Shown: piece after piece, positions 1 to 5,095 of the stretch | How the letters are laid out: each line of letters begins with the position of its first letter | Numbering within the stretch: position 1 is the stretch's first letter | From: Streptomyces speibonae | GTDB taxonomy: Bacteria > Actinomycetota > Actinomycetes > Streptomycetales > Streptomycetaceae | Reading direction: 5' to 3' | Assembly: GCA_000715605.1 (NCBI GenBank) | Contig: KL568539.1 | Location: 20,577-27,901 of the forward strand | Length of the DNA stretch: 7,325 nt | The notes under the pieces: model-generated | Seen by the model: the letters and a program-made list of their open reading frames with translations, nothing else | The model's database searches: none | Told to the model about the DNA's origin: nothing | Program-made: the position numbers and the translations under genes

Positions 1-114
1 CGCCAGTACGGCCGCGACGGCGGCGCCGCCCATCCCCGCGAGGACCCTCCGCCGGGCCGGGCACGGGAACGAGGTCTGCCCGGCCGTGTCCGCCGGGCGC
101 CGAGTGTGCGTCAT
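1..114 (-). CDS. Exported protein with Tat-type signal peptide (N-terminus only)
   Basis: Only the first 38 codons are in the window; the gene continues past the left edge. Seen: an ATG start on the minus strand, preceded by a good ribosome-binding site (AGGGGTGA, complement of 122-129, about 8 bases upstream). The polar N-terminus has an arginine cluster at residues 21-23 (ARRRVL), followed directly by a small-residue hydrophobic stretch (LAGMGGAAVAAVLA). This is the layout of a twin-arginine (Tat) signal peptide, so the product is probably exported folded and may carry a cofactor. A Sec-dependent or membrane-anchored protein cannot be excluded. The function of the mature part cannot be read. 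The gene diverges from a tetR gene across a shared operator region, so it is the likely regulatory target of that repressor (inference). Confidence 0.6.
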   Translation of the reverse strand, partial: MTHTRRPADTAGQTSFPCPARRRVLAGMGGAAVAAVLA

Positions 115-171
115 GAGTGGTTCACCCCTGTCTGCCTTCGTGCCGCCGCGCGTGCTCGCGGGCTCCGCTCC

Positions 172-208
172 GAAGTGGTTGCCGGTCGAACTACCGGTCC
201 ACCACTTC
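172..208. repeat. Nested inverted repeat in the divergent tetR promoter region
   Basis: An outer perfect 8-bp inverted repeat, GAAGTGGT (172-179) and ACCACTTC (201-208), encloses an inner 5-bp repeat, CCGGT (182-186) and ACCGG (193-197), with a six-base loop. It covers the predicted -10 and transcription start of the minus-strand exported-protein gene. It could be a binding site for a second regulator, or a hairpin at the 5' end of that leader RNA. Confidence 0.4.
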
Positions 209-233
209 TAATACAGAACGTTTCGTTTTGCAA
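205..233 (-). promoter_or_regulatory. Candidate promoter of the exported-protein gene
   Basis: On the minus strand, a TTGCAA -35 element (233 down to 228) is followed after 17 bp by TAGAAG (210 down to 205). The predicted start near 198 would give a leader of about 84 bases before the ATG at 114. The first 17-bp operator palindrome fills the spacer, so repressor binding would block polymerase. The -10 match is only moderate. Confidence 0.35.
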
Positions 234-264
234 GACGGTCCGTTTTGCAAGACGCTTCGTTCTG
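214..264. promoter_or_regulatory. Triple tandem TetR-type operator
   Basis: Three 17-bp palindromes abut with no gap: CAGAACGTTTCGTTTTG (214-230), CAAGACGGTCCGTTTTG (231-247) and CAAGACGCTTCGTTCTG (248-264). The consensus is CARRACG-N3-CGTTYTG. Each is a near-perfect inverted repeat with a 3-bp centre, the size and symmetry expected of a TetR dimer site. They lie just upstream of the tetR gene and between it and the divergent exported-protein gene, so autoregulation plus control of the neighbour is the natural reading. Binding itself is inferred. Confidence 0.75.
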
Positions 265-272
265 CTTAGGAT
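245..272 (+). promoter_or_regulatory. tetR promoter, probably giving a leaderless transcript
   Basis: TTGCAA (245-250) and TAGGAT (267-272) are separated by 16 bp. TAGGAT is a common actinomycete -10 form. Transcription would start about 7 bases after the -10 element, at or next to the A of the ATG at 279, so the mRNA would have almost no leader. The third operator palindrome fills the spacer. Confidence 0.5.
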
Positions 273-278
273 GGGGCC

Positions 279-923
279 ATGGCTGACCACGGAGCGCGCG
301 AGGCGACCCCCACCGACCTTGGGCAACGCGAGAGGAAGGAGCCGGCCAGGCGCGGACGCGGCAGGACGCGTGACACCGCGACCACGGCCGCGATCCTCGG
401 CGCCGCCATGGACCTTCTCGTGGAGGAGGACCTGAAGAAGTTCACGATCGAGCGGCTGGCCGCCCGGGCCGGCGTCGGCAAGGCGACCATCTACCGCTGG
501 TGGCCCTCGCGGGGCGCGGTCGCGCTCGACGCGTTCCTCAACGCCGTCGACCCGCAGGTGCCGTTCCCGGAGACCCCCGACTTCCTCTCGGCAGTGCGCA
601 GCCAGGCCTCGTCCCTCGTGCGCGTCTTCCGCGACACCCCCGCCGGGCGCGTCGTACGGGCCCTGCTCGCCGAGGCACAGGCGGACCCCGATCTGGCGGA
701 GGCGTTCCGCACGCGCTGGGTGGAGGTCCGCCGCGACGCGGGCCGCGCCGTCTTCCGACGCGCCCAGGAGACCGGGCAGATCCGCTCCGACCTCGACCTC
801 GAGACCGCGATCGACCTGATCTACGGCCCGATCTACTACCGCCTCCTCGCGGCCCACCAGCCCCTGACCGACCAGTTCGTGGACGACATCACGTCCTACG
901 CCTTGCGCGGCCTCGCCCCCTGA
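279..923 (+). CDS. TetR/AcrR-family transcriptional repressor
   Basis: This 214-aa protein has the usual TetR-family length. After a basic, flexible N-terminal extension of about 30 residues, the DNA-binding domain spans about 33-85, with the helix-turn-helix at 55-74 (FTIERLAARAGVGKATIYRWW). The rest is a helical ligand-binding and dimerisation domain. Its end (DLIYGPIYYRLL, 179-190) resembles the TetR_C_11/16 class of C-terminal domains. The ligand cannot be predicted. The ATG at 279 is favoured because a promoter -10 (TAGGAT) lies 6 bases upstream, implying leaderless translation; the only Shine-Dalgarno-like sequence is a weak AGGA at 268-271. It probably represses itself and the divergent exported-protein gene through the three abutting palindromes upstream. 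Family assignment is firm; targets are inferred. Confidence 0.92.
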   Translation: MADHGAREATPTDLGQRERKEPARRGRGRTRDTATTAAILGAAMDLLVEEDLKKFTIERLAARAGVGKATIYRWWPSRGAVALDAFLNAVDPQVPFPETPDFLSAVRSQASSLVRVFRDTPAGRVVRALLAEAQADPDLAEAFRTRWVEVRRDAGRAVFRRAQETGQIRSDLDLETAIDLIYGPIYYRLLAAHQPLTDQFVDDITSYALRGLAP

Positions 924-970
924 CCGGGGACTCCCGGCACGACGCGGGACGCTCGCGCCAGCTGGCGAGC
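924..970 (+). terminator. Candidate terminator hairpins after tetR
   Basis: Two hairpins follow the tetR stop codon. The first has a CCGGG/CCCGG stem with a GACT loop (924-937). The second has a GCTCGC/GCGAGC stem with an 8-base loop (951-970), and a 10-bp palindrome GCCAGCTGGC (957-966) offers an alternative fold. Neither is followed by a T-rich run, as is common in high-GC actinomycetes, so termination is plausible but not certain. Confidence 0.4.
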
Positions 971-1270
971 CCTCTCACTGCCGCCGCGCCTGAGGCTGGG
1001 CGGGGAGCGGCGCGATGCCCCCCGGCGTAGCGCGCCGGCTGTTTGGGCTCGTCGGCCGGGTGCGTGTCTTTCACCGAGGCGGCGGATGCGCTAGGTGAGT
1101 GCTTGTAACGGGACTGTGGGCGTCGTCAAGCGTGCGCCGGCTGATGGCCCGGTCGAGGATCGCGGTCGGTCGCCTGGTCTGCGAGCCGGTCGCCCAGCTT
1201 GCGAAGCCGGCCAGGGCCGGTCCGGTGATCTGCGCATACAGGGCGGCCCCTACCTGCCCGGCAAGGAGAA

Positions 1271-1294
1271 GGGCGAGGCCCGAAGGCCCCGCCC
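1271..1294 (-). terminator. Strong UUCG-loop terminator, minus direction
   Basis: Read on the minus strand, this is a 10-bp stem (GGGCGGGGCC with GGCCTCGCCC, one G-U pair) closed by a C(UUCG)G tetraloop, the most stable loop class known. The pyrimidine-rich TTCTCCTTGCC follows. It lies 20 bases beyond the stop codon at 1315-1317 of the minus-strand relic, and would also stop transcripts coming through the gene at 1527-2546. Confidence 0.55.
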
Positions 1295-1314
1295 GACCGA
1301 CATGAAACCCCGGC

Positions 1315-1420
1315 TCAGGGCCACACCAGGCAGTACGCCTGGTGGCCCGCCTCGTCCAGCCGGTGGCTGAAGTCCTGCCACTCGTGCAGCGATTGAACGC
1401 GGCGGGTCGCTGACCTGGTG
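1315..1420 (-). pseudogene. C-terminal remnant of an unidentified gene
   Basis: One minus-strand frame ending in TGA (1315-1317) encodes a natural-looking C-terminus, ...SLHEWQDFSHRLDEAGHQAYCLVWP, and a terminator-like hairpin follows. No matching upstream body, start codon or ribosome-binding site remains: the frame degrades beyond about 1420. A separate 76-codon open stretch from about 1480 overlaps it in another frame, as expected after a frameshift or deletion. I do not recognise the family. The left part of this region (1075-1314) continues in the same frame after the stop with protein-like sequence, which may be chance in GC-rich DNA. The relic could also be entirely spurious. Confidence 0.25.
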
Positions 1421-1526
1421 CTTCTCGGTGAAATGTGCGTTGACCTGCGGAAACTGCTTTCGGTAGTTCTCACGGGTCAACGCCGTTTCCCAGGCTCATG
1501 TGCCCCGGATGTGCCCTCGCGGGCGC

Positions 1527-2546
1527 CTAACGAAGCACGTCGATGAGGCATTCGCACAGGGCCTTGGCGTCGTCCAGAGCTCGACGGCACGTAGTGTCGG
1601 TGAGCACGAGGCGCTGGCCGATCCGTGCGGATGACCCCGGCACCCGAGTCAGGTACTTCTCGTCCACGATGCCGTCGTTGTGGGTGAAGACGTGTCGGGC
1701 GGCCCAGGTTTCGAGGAGGCGCTGCCACGTCTGCGTGCCAAGGTTCGTCCGTAGGTCGGCGAACCCTGCTGCGACGATGAGGTCGGCCATATGGTCGAGG
1801 CGTTGGAAGATGGCCCCTTTGCCGTTCAGGAGGCTGTCTGCGTTGGGCACGGCCGAGCGGAAGAGGGATGAAGCCAGAGCTTCCACGACTCCGACCACGT
1901 TCTCGACGGTGTCGACCCAGTTGCGCGTGAAGACTCCCTGCTCGCGGAGGAGGGCCTTCGTGTCAGAGGGCAGGGTCTCCAGTGCGTTCAGCCGGGCGGT
2001 ATCCGCCTGGAGGGCATCGAAGGCGATCGACGCTGCCGGGAGTTGCCCGCACACGGGGCAGTACCGGTGTTCTCCGAACACTGCATAGTCGTTTTGGCAG
2101 CCGGCACAGGTGCGCACGCGGACGAGTTGCTCCTCGTCGATTTCCGGAAGCGGGCGAGGGCAGAAGGGGCGGGACTTGTAAGAAAAAGAGAAGCTGCTTC
2201 CGCGCGTGTCGCGGGACATCCCGCCGAACGCTTTGGCCAACTCTTGGCTCACCGTCTGCATAGCGAAGTCACCCGCAGCTCGCATGACGCGGTCGCGCTG
2301 TTGTTCGGTGATGAATTCTGAGTGCTCCGTGTGGTGCCCGCAGTAGACGCACCACAAGGTGAGGTCATCAGGTAGTGCCTTGTAGTGCTCGGCATCCATG
2401 CGGAAGACCAACGAACAGTCCGGGCACTGTCGGCCTACGAACCCGCTGTCGTCGAGGGGGATACTCACCAGCATCTCGAACGATTCGTCTTGGCGGCCCA
2501 CAAGCTCCGCGCCGTCGGCCATTCTGAACTCACGATCAGTACCCAT
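1527..2546 (-). CDS. Unknown protein with two zinc ribbons and a HEPN-like C-terminal motif
   Basis: This 339-aa soluble protein is not of a named family that I recognise. Two four-cysteine clusters look like zinc ribbons: C41-C44 with C66-C69 (CPDC...CVYCG), and C147-C150 with C163-C166 (CAGC...CPVCG). A helical region of about 175-339 follows. In it, WAARHVFTHNDG (281-292) contains R284-H-V-F-T-H289. This fits the R-[N/H/D]-x3-H catalytic signature of HEPN ribonucleases, found in many toxins, Abi proteins and CRISPR effectors. RNA cleavage is inferred from that motif alone. The ATG at 2546 is preceded by GAGGGAGA (complement of 2557-2564); the in-frame ATG at codon 9 lacks such a site. Among its first 40 codons 11 end in A or T, against 5 in arsT, which hints at separate acquisition. 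Its likely partner gene lies 105 bases upstream on the same strand. Confidence 0.7.
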   Translation of the reverse strand: MGTDREFRMADGAELVGRQDESFEMLVSIPLDDSGFVGRQCPDCSLVFRMDAEHYKALPDDLTLWCVYCGHHTEHSEFITEQQRDRVMRAAGDFAMQTVSQELAKAFGGMSRDTRGSSFSFSYKSRPFCPRPLPEIDEEQLVRVRTCAGCQNDYAVFGEHRYCPVCGQLPAASIAFDALQADTARLNALETLPSDTKALLREQGVFTRNWVDTVENVVGVVEALASSLFRSAVPNADSLLNGKGAIFQRLDHMADLIVAAGFADLRTNLGTQTWQRLLETWAARHVFTHNDGIVDEKYLTRVPGSSARIGQRLVLTDTTCRRALDDAKALCECLIDVLR

Positions 2547-2564
2547 GACTTGAGTGTCTCCCTC

Positions 2565-2579
2565 GGCACTGACAGTGCC
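2565..2579. promoter_or_regulatory. 15-bp perfect palindrome before the zinc-ribbon gene
   Basis: GGCACTG-A-CAGTGCC is a perfect inverted repeat with a single central base. It ends 18 bases before the ATG of the zinc-ribbon/HEPN-like gene, directly upstream of its ribosome-binding site. It could be an operator, or a short hairpin controlling translation or attenuating read-through from the upstream gene. Confidence 0.4.
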
Positions 2580-2651
2580 TCTTGAACGTGTGATGAGCGG
2601 CCAGTCGGCTGAGGGCGCTGAAGCGATGTGGTCACCGTCGAGAAGTTGCAG

Positions 2652-3464
2652 TCAGCGGTGGCAGGTAGCGCGTTCTTCGAAGAGACCGAAACCTCGCCGC
2701 ATCATTGCGACAGTGCGGTCCGCGGCCCAGAACAGCACCATGGGGGAGCTGGTGACCTGCGCAAGATTCACGAGCCCCTGGGTGCCCACGATGTTGCGTT
2801 CCAGGACGCTGAGCGTGCCGTAAAGGTCGCCGTGTGCCAGCGAGCTGCAGCTACTCCACACGGCTTCGGCCTCGGCGGCACCCATAGGCATGAGAGCCCC
2901 CGCTTCTCGCACGACCTCCGAGTACGGCACTGGCCTGAGAACCTTCTTCGCATCGGCCGCGTTCGTCCCCGCCCTGATGACGAGGTCCGTCAGCTGTTGC
3001 ATCCGCACATCTAGTGGGCGTTTGGGCTGTTGCTGCAGCAGCGCTCTCATGCGGTCTGAGTTCTTGTGCTCACCGGCCTGCATGCACAGCCGCCGCTGCA
3101 CCCGCATCAGGCGCTGGGCGGGCCCCAGCATCCATACCGCGCGGGCACTGTTCTCGAAGGCCCCGCGCAGAAGCGAATATTGACCATGGGTGTGGAGTGT
3201 GATCGAGACCGACTTGTCCTGCACGCCGTCCGCGAACGTGGAGCGGAAGCAGTGTAGGTGGTCGACGGCCACGCTCAGAGCGTTCCAGACGCTGTGCGAC
3301 ACCTGATAGGGATCGGTCTTGGCATCGTCCCCAGCGAGGGCGCTGCCGGGCTGGACCTGCCATTGCCGCGAGTCGGATTGGGTGAGGCTCTCGAACGGCC
3401 TGGCGCTGTCCAGCAAGGCGAGGATCCGTCTGAGGTAGCGATCTTCCTCAGTGGTGGTTGTCAC
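2652..3464 (-). CDS. Unknown helical protein, partner of the zinc-ribbon/HEPN-like gene
   Basis: This 270-aa protein is predicted soluble and mostly alpha-helical, with no signal peptide, membrane segment or nucleotide-binding motif. Conserved-looking patches are HTHGQYSLLRGAFENSARAVWMLGP (91-115, shown in two parts: HTHGQYSLLRG and AFENSARAVWMLGP) and AVWSSCSSLAHGDLYG (201-216). The spacing of an R..E helix and a later S..HG helix recalls uncharacterised actinobacterial proteins and the DUF5677/HEPN-like fold, but the R-x4-6-H signature is absent, so this is only a suggestion. The start is GTG at 3462-3464: an in-frame TAG (3492-3494) lies ten codons upstream with no other start between. No clear Shine-Dalgarno sequence precedes it. 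It lies 120 bases after arsT and 105 bases before the zinc-ribbon gene, all on the same strand, so the pair may be one operon. Confidence 0.7.
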   Translation of the reverse strand: MTTTTEEDRYLRRILALLDSARPFESLTQSDSRQWQVQPGSALAGDDAKTDPYQVSHSVWNALSVAVDHLHCFRSTFADGVQDKSVSITLHTHGQYSLLRGAFENSARAVWMLGPAQRLMRVQRRLCMQAGEHKNSDRMRALLQQQPKRPLDVRMQQLTDLVIRAGTNAADAKKVLRPVPYSEVVREAGALMPMGAAEAEAVWSSCSSLAHGDLYGTLSVLERNIVGTQGLVNLAQVTSSPMVLFWAADRTVAMMRRGFGLFEERATCHR

Positions 3465-3584
3465 GGCTTGAGGGTAGACGTGAGAGTCGTACTAGTGCGC
3501 GGTATTTACGTAATCTGCTGAATCGTCAAGCCGACCATCGGAACGTCCTGATGCATGAGTTGGCCGCCCCAACAACCCGAGCAT
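3465..3584 (-). promoter_or_regulatory. AT-richer gap: possible promoter and arsT 3' hairpin
   Basis: This 120-bp gap contains an 8-bp palindrome TTACGTAA (3506-3513) and ACTAGT (3491-3496), both unusually AT-rich for this window. A minus-strand TTGACG (3529 down to 3524) resembles a -35 box, with TAAATA (3508 down to 3503) a poorly spaced -10 candidate (15 bp). Overlapping the arsT stop, a compound hairpin pairs 3548-3554 with 3581-3588 (one bulge) and GTTGG (3559-3563) with CCAAC (3569-3573). It could terminate arsT weakly, as no T-run follows. Confidence 0.3.
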
Positions 3585-4559
3585 TCAGGCCGGAACGTCG
3601 ATCAACGCGGCCTTGGCGCTGTCGTCGTGGTGGGCGGCAAGATGCCGCTCCGCGTCCAGTGCGGCCTGGCAGCCGCTCGCTGCGGCGGTGATCGCCTGGC
3701 GGTACGTGTGGTCGACGACGTCGCCGGCGGCGAACACGCCCGGGATGCCCGTGCGGGTGGAGGGCGAGACAACCGTGATGTAGCCGTTGTCGTCCAAGTC
3801 CAGATGGCCCTTGAACAGCTCCGTGCGCGGGTCGTGACCTATGGCGATGAACAGGCCGGTCGCGTCCAGGTCGCGGGTGGCGCCGCTGGAGACGTCGCGC
3901 AGTACGAGCCCGGCCAGCATGCCGTTGCTCTCCTTGATCTCGGCAATCTCGGTGTCGAAGGCGAAGGAGATCTTGTCGTCGGCGAAGGCCCGGTTCTGCA
4001 TGACCTGCGAGGCACGCAGCGTGGAGCGGCGGTGGACGACGGTCACCGAGCGGGCGAAGCGGGTGAGGAAGGTGGCTTCCTCCATTGCGGTGTCGCCGCC
4101 GCCGACCACGACGATGTCCCGGTCGCGGAAGAAGAACCCGTCGCAGGTCGCGCACCAGGACACGCCCCGGCCGGACAGTTCCTCTTCCCTGGGCAGACCG
4201 AGCTTGCGGTAGCCGGAGCCGGTCGCGATGACCACCGTCTTCGCGCGGTGGACGGTGCCGGTCGTGTCGGTGAGGAGCTTGACGTCGCCGGTCAGGTCGA
4301 CGGAGACGATGTCGTCGTCGATCATCTCGGTGCCGAACTTCTCGGCCTGGATCCGCATGTTCTCCATGAGGACCGGTCCGTCGATGCCGTCGGGGAAGCC
4401 GGGGAAGTTCTCGACCTCGGTAGTGGTGGTGAGGGATCCGCCGACGAAGATGCTGCTGCCGAAGAGCAGGGGATTGAGCTGGGCTCGGGCGGTGTAGAGG
4501 GCGGCGGTGTATCCGGCAGGGCCGGAGCCGATGATGACGACGTCGCGTATCTCGCTCAC
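3585..4559 (-). CDS. trxB: Thioredoxin reductase of the arsenic cluster (ArsT/TrxB)
   Basis: This 324-aa FAD- and NADPH-dependent enzyme, at the full length of low-molecular-weight thioredoxin reductases, reduces thioredoxin in the cytoplasm. Motifs appear in the expected order: FAD dinucleotide-binding GSGPAG (11-16), ATGSGYRKLGLP (112-123), redox-active WCATC (135-139, cysteines 136 and 139), NADPH-binding GGGDTA (153-158) with HRR (176-178), and the FAD-closing GVFAAGDV (274-281). Its GTG start overlaps the arsC stop by four bases (GTGA) and has a strong ribosome-binding site, GGAGG, 7 bases upstream (complement of 4567-4571). Coupling to arsC implies a dedicated role in regenerating the ArsC reductant, the role given to ArsT in arsRBOCT clusters. 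It could equally be a general TrxB paralogue, since specificity cannot be read from sequence. Confidence 0.95.
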   Translation of the reverse strand: MSEIRDVVIIGSGPAGYTAALYTARAQLNPLLFGSSIFVGGSLTTTTEVENFPGFPDGIDGPVLMENMRIQAEKFGTEMIDDDIVSVDLTGDVKLLTDTTGTVHRAKTVVIATGSGYRKLGLPREEELSGRGVSWCATCDGFFFRDRDIVVVGGGDTAMEEATFLTRFARSVTVVHRRSTLRASQVMQNRAFADDKISFAFDTEIAEIKESNGMLAGLVLRDVSSGATRDLDATGLFIAIGHDPRTELFKGHLDLDDNGYITVVSPSTRTGIPGVFAAGDVVDHTYRQAITAAASGCQAALDAERHLAAHHDDSAKAALIDVPA

Positions 4560-4987
4560 GCCGTCGCCTCCGGCTTCTCCGGGGCGATCTCGGCGATCAG
4601 GCCCTCGATCAGGGTCTTGATCTCGTCGCGGATGGGGCGGACGGCGTCGACGCCCTGGCCGGCCGGGTCCTCCAGCTTCCAGTCGAGGTAGCGCTTGCCG
4701 GGGAAGACGGGGCAGGTGTCACCGCAGCCCATGGTGATGCAGACGTCCGACTCGCGGACCGCGTCGACGGTGAGGATCTTCGGCGTCTCCTTGGAGATGT
4801 CGATGCCGACCTCGGCCATGGCCTCGACGGCGGCCGGGTTGACCTGGTCACCGGGGGCGGAGCCGGCGGAGCGGACCTCGACGCGGTCTCCGGCCAGGTG
4901 GGTCAGCCACGCGGCGGCCATCTGGGAGCGGCCGGCGTTGTGGACGCAGACGAACAGGACGGACGGCTTGCCGGAAGACTTGGCCAT
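4556..4987 (-). CDS. arsC: Arsenate reductase, LMW-phosphatase type
   Basis: This 143-aa cytoplasmic enzyme reduces arsenate to arsenite for export. The fold is that of low-molecular-weight tyrosine phosphatases. The anion-binding loop is C14-VHNAG-R20 (CX5R), followed by S21, and the general-acid aspartate is in EDP (D107). Cysteines in the redox helix are C83, C88 and C92 (CITMGCGDTCP). The resolving pair C88/C92 is spaced CX3C rather than the CX6C of the staphylococcal pI258 enzyme, a variant I associate with actinobacterial and archaeal homologues. Adjacent arsT suggests thioredoxin rather than mycothiol as electron donor (inference). The ATG at 4987 is preferred because a purine-rich GAGAGAGAA lies upstream; an in-frame GTG at 5011 would add eight charged residues (MRRERTIT) and lacks support. 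It is the first gene of the minus-strand arm. Confidence 0.94.
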   Translation of the reverse strand: MAKSSGKPSVLFVCVHNAGRSQMAAAWLTHLAGDRVEVRSAGSAPGDQVNPAAVEAMAEVGIDISKETPKILTVDAVRESDVCITMGCGDTCPVFPGKRYLDWKLEDPAGQGVDAVRPIRDEIKTLIEGLIAEIAPEKPEATA

Positions 4988-5095
4988 GGTGATCGTTCTC
5001 TCTCGTCGCACGGCGGAACCCGGCCGCCGATGACTTCAGCCCCCGCTGGTATCAGCGAGTGATGATGTGAGAGTATCAGTGCATGCTGACTTCAG
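4988..5095. promoter_or_regulatory. Divergent arsC/arsR control region with repeated motifs
   Basis: The gap between the arsC and arsR starts and the first arsR codons carry several short repeats. TATCAG-N4-TGMTGA occurs twice, 24 bp apart (5050-5065 and 5074-5089), the second copy spanning the arsR ATG. TGACTTCAG occurs twice (5031-5039 and 5087-5095), and TGATGTGA recurs at 5063-5070 and just beyond at 5103-5110. ATCA-N5-TGAT (5051-5063) and TCAG-N6-CTGA (5076-5089) are dyads. ArsR-type repressors bind such ATCA/TGAT-like dyads, so this is the probable operator for both arms. A CGGCGG/CCGCCG hairpin (5011-5029) lies in the arsC leader. I could not fix confident -35/-10 boxes. Confidence 0.5.

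Larger units (their letters stand above)
971..1526. other. Gene-poor region with decayed sequence
   Basis: No intact gene with a convincing start, ribosome-binding site and family-like protein is visible. The stretch holds a small hairpin (CCGGCG/CGCCGG, 1022-1038), a minus-strand gene-end relic (about 1315-1420) with a terminator-like hairpin behind it (1271-1294), a second hairpin (1324-1344) and an 8-mer direct repeat ATGTGCCC (1498-1505 and 1509-1516). Short open stretches exist on both strands at about 1100-1310, but they are antisense to each other and neither resembles a known protein. It looks like a site of past rearrangement between the tetR locus and the next genes. Confidence 0.4.

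Noticed and set aside
111..857. Minus-strand open frame (248 codons) opposite tetR
   Set aside because: It is the complement of a clear TetR gene and its promoter. Its Arg/Gly/Ala-rich composition and lack of motifs mark it as a shadow.
1099..1305. Small plus-strand gene (68 codons) in the gene-poor region
   Set aside because: There is no ribosome-binding site or recognisable motif, and an equally protein-like frame exists on the opposite strand. Coding cannot be supported for either.
1324..1344. 8-bp inverted repeat CACCAGGC/GCCTGGTG as a recombination or attachment site
   Set aside because: No second copy or matching direct repeat was found in the window, and it falls inside the C-terminal gene relic. 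It may be chance.
1498..1516. Two copies of ATGTGCCC 11 bp apart as a tandem repeat array
   Set aside because: There are only two short copies, and no further units extend in either direction.
3555..4691. Long plus-strand open frame (378 codons)
   Set aside because: It is antisense to arsT and arsC, which have complete motif sets. The predicted protein is a low-complexity Gly/Ala/Asp/Val sequence typical of antisense frames in GC-rich DNA.
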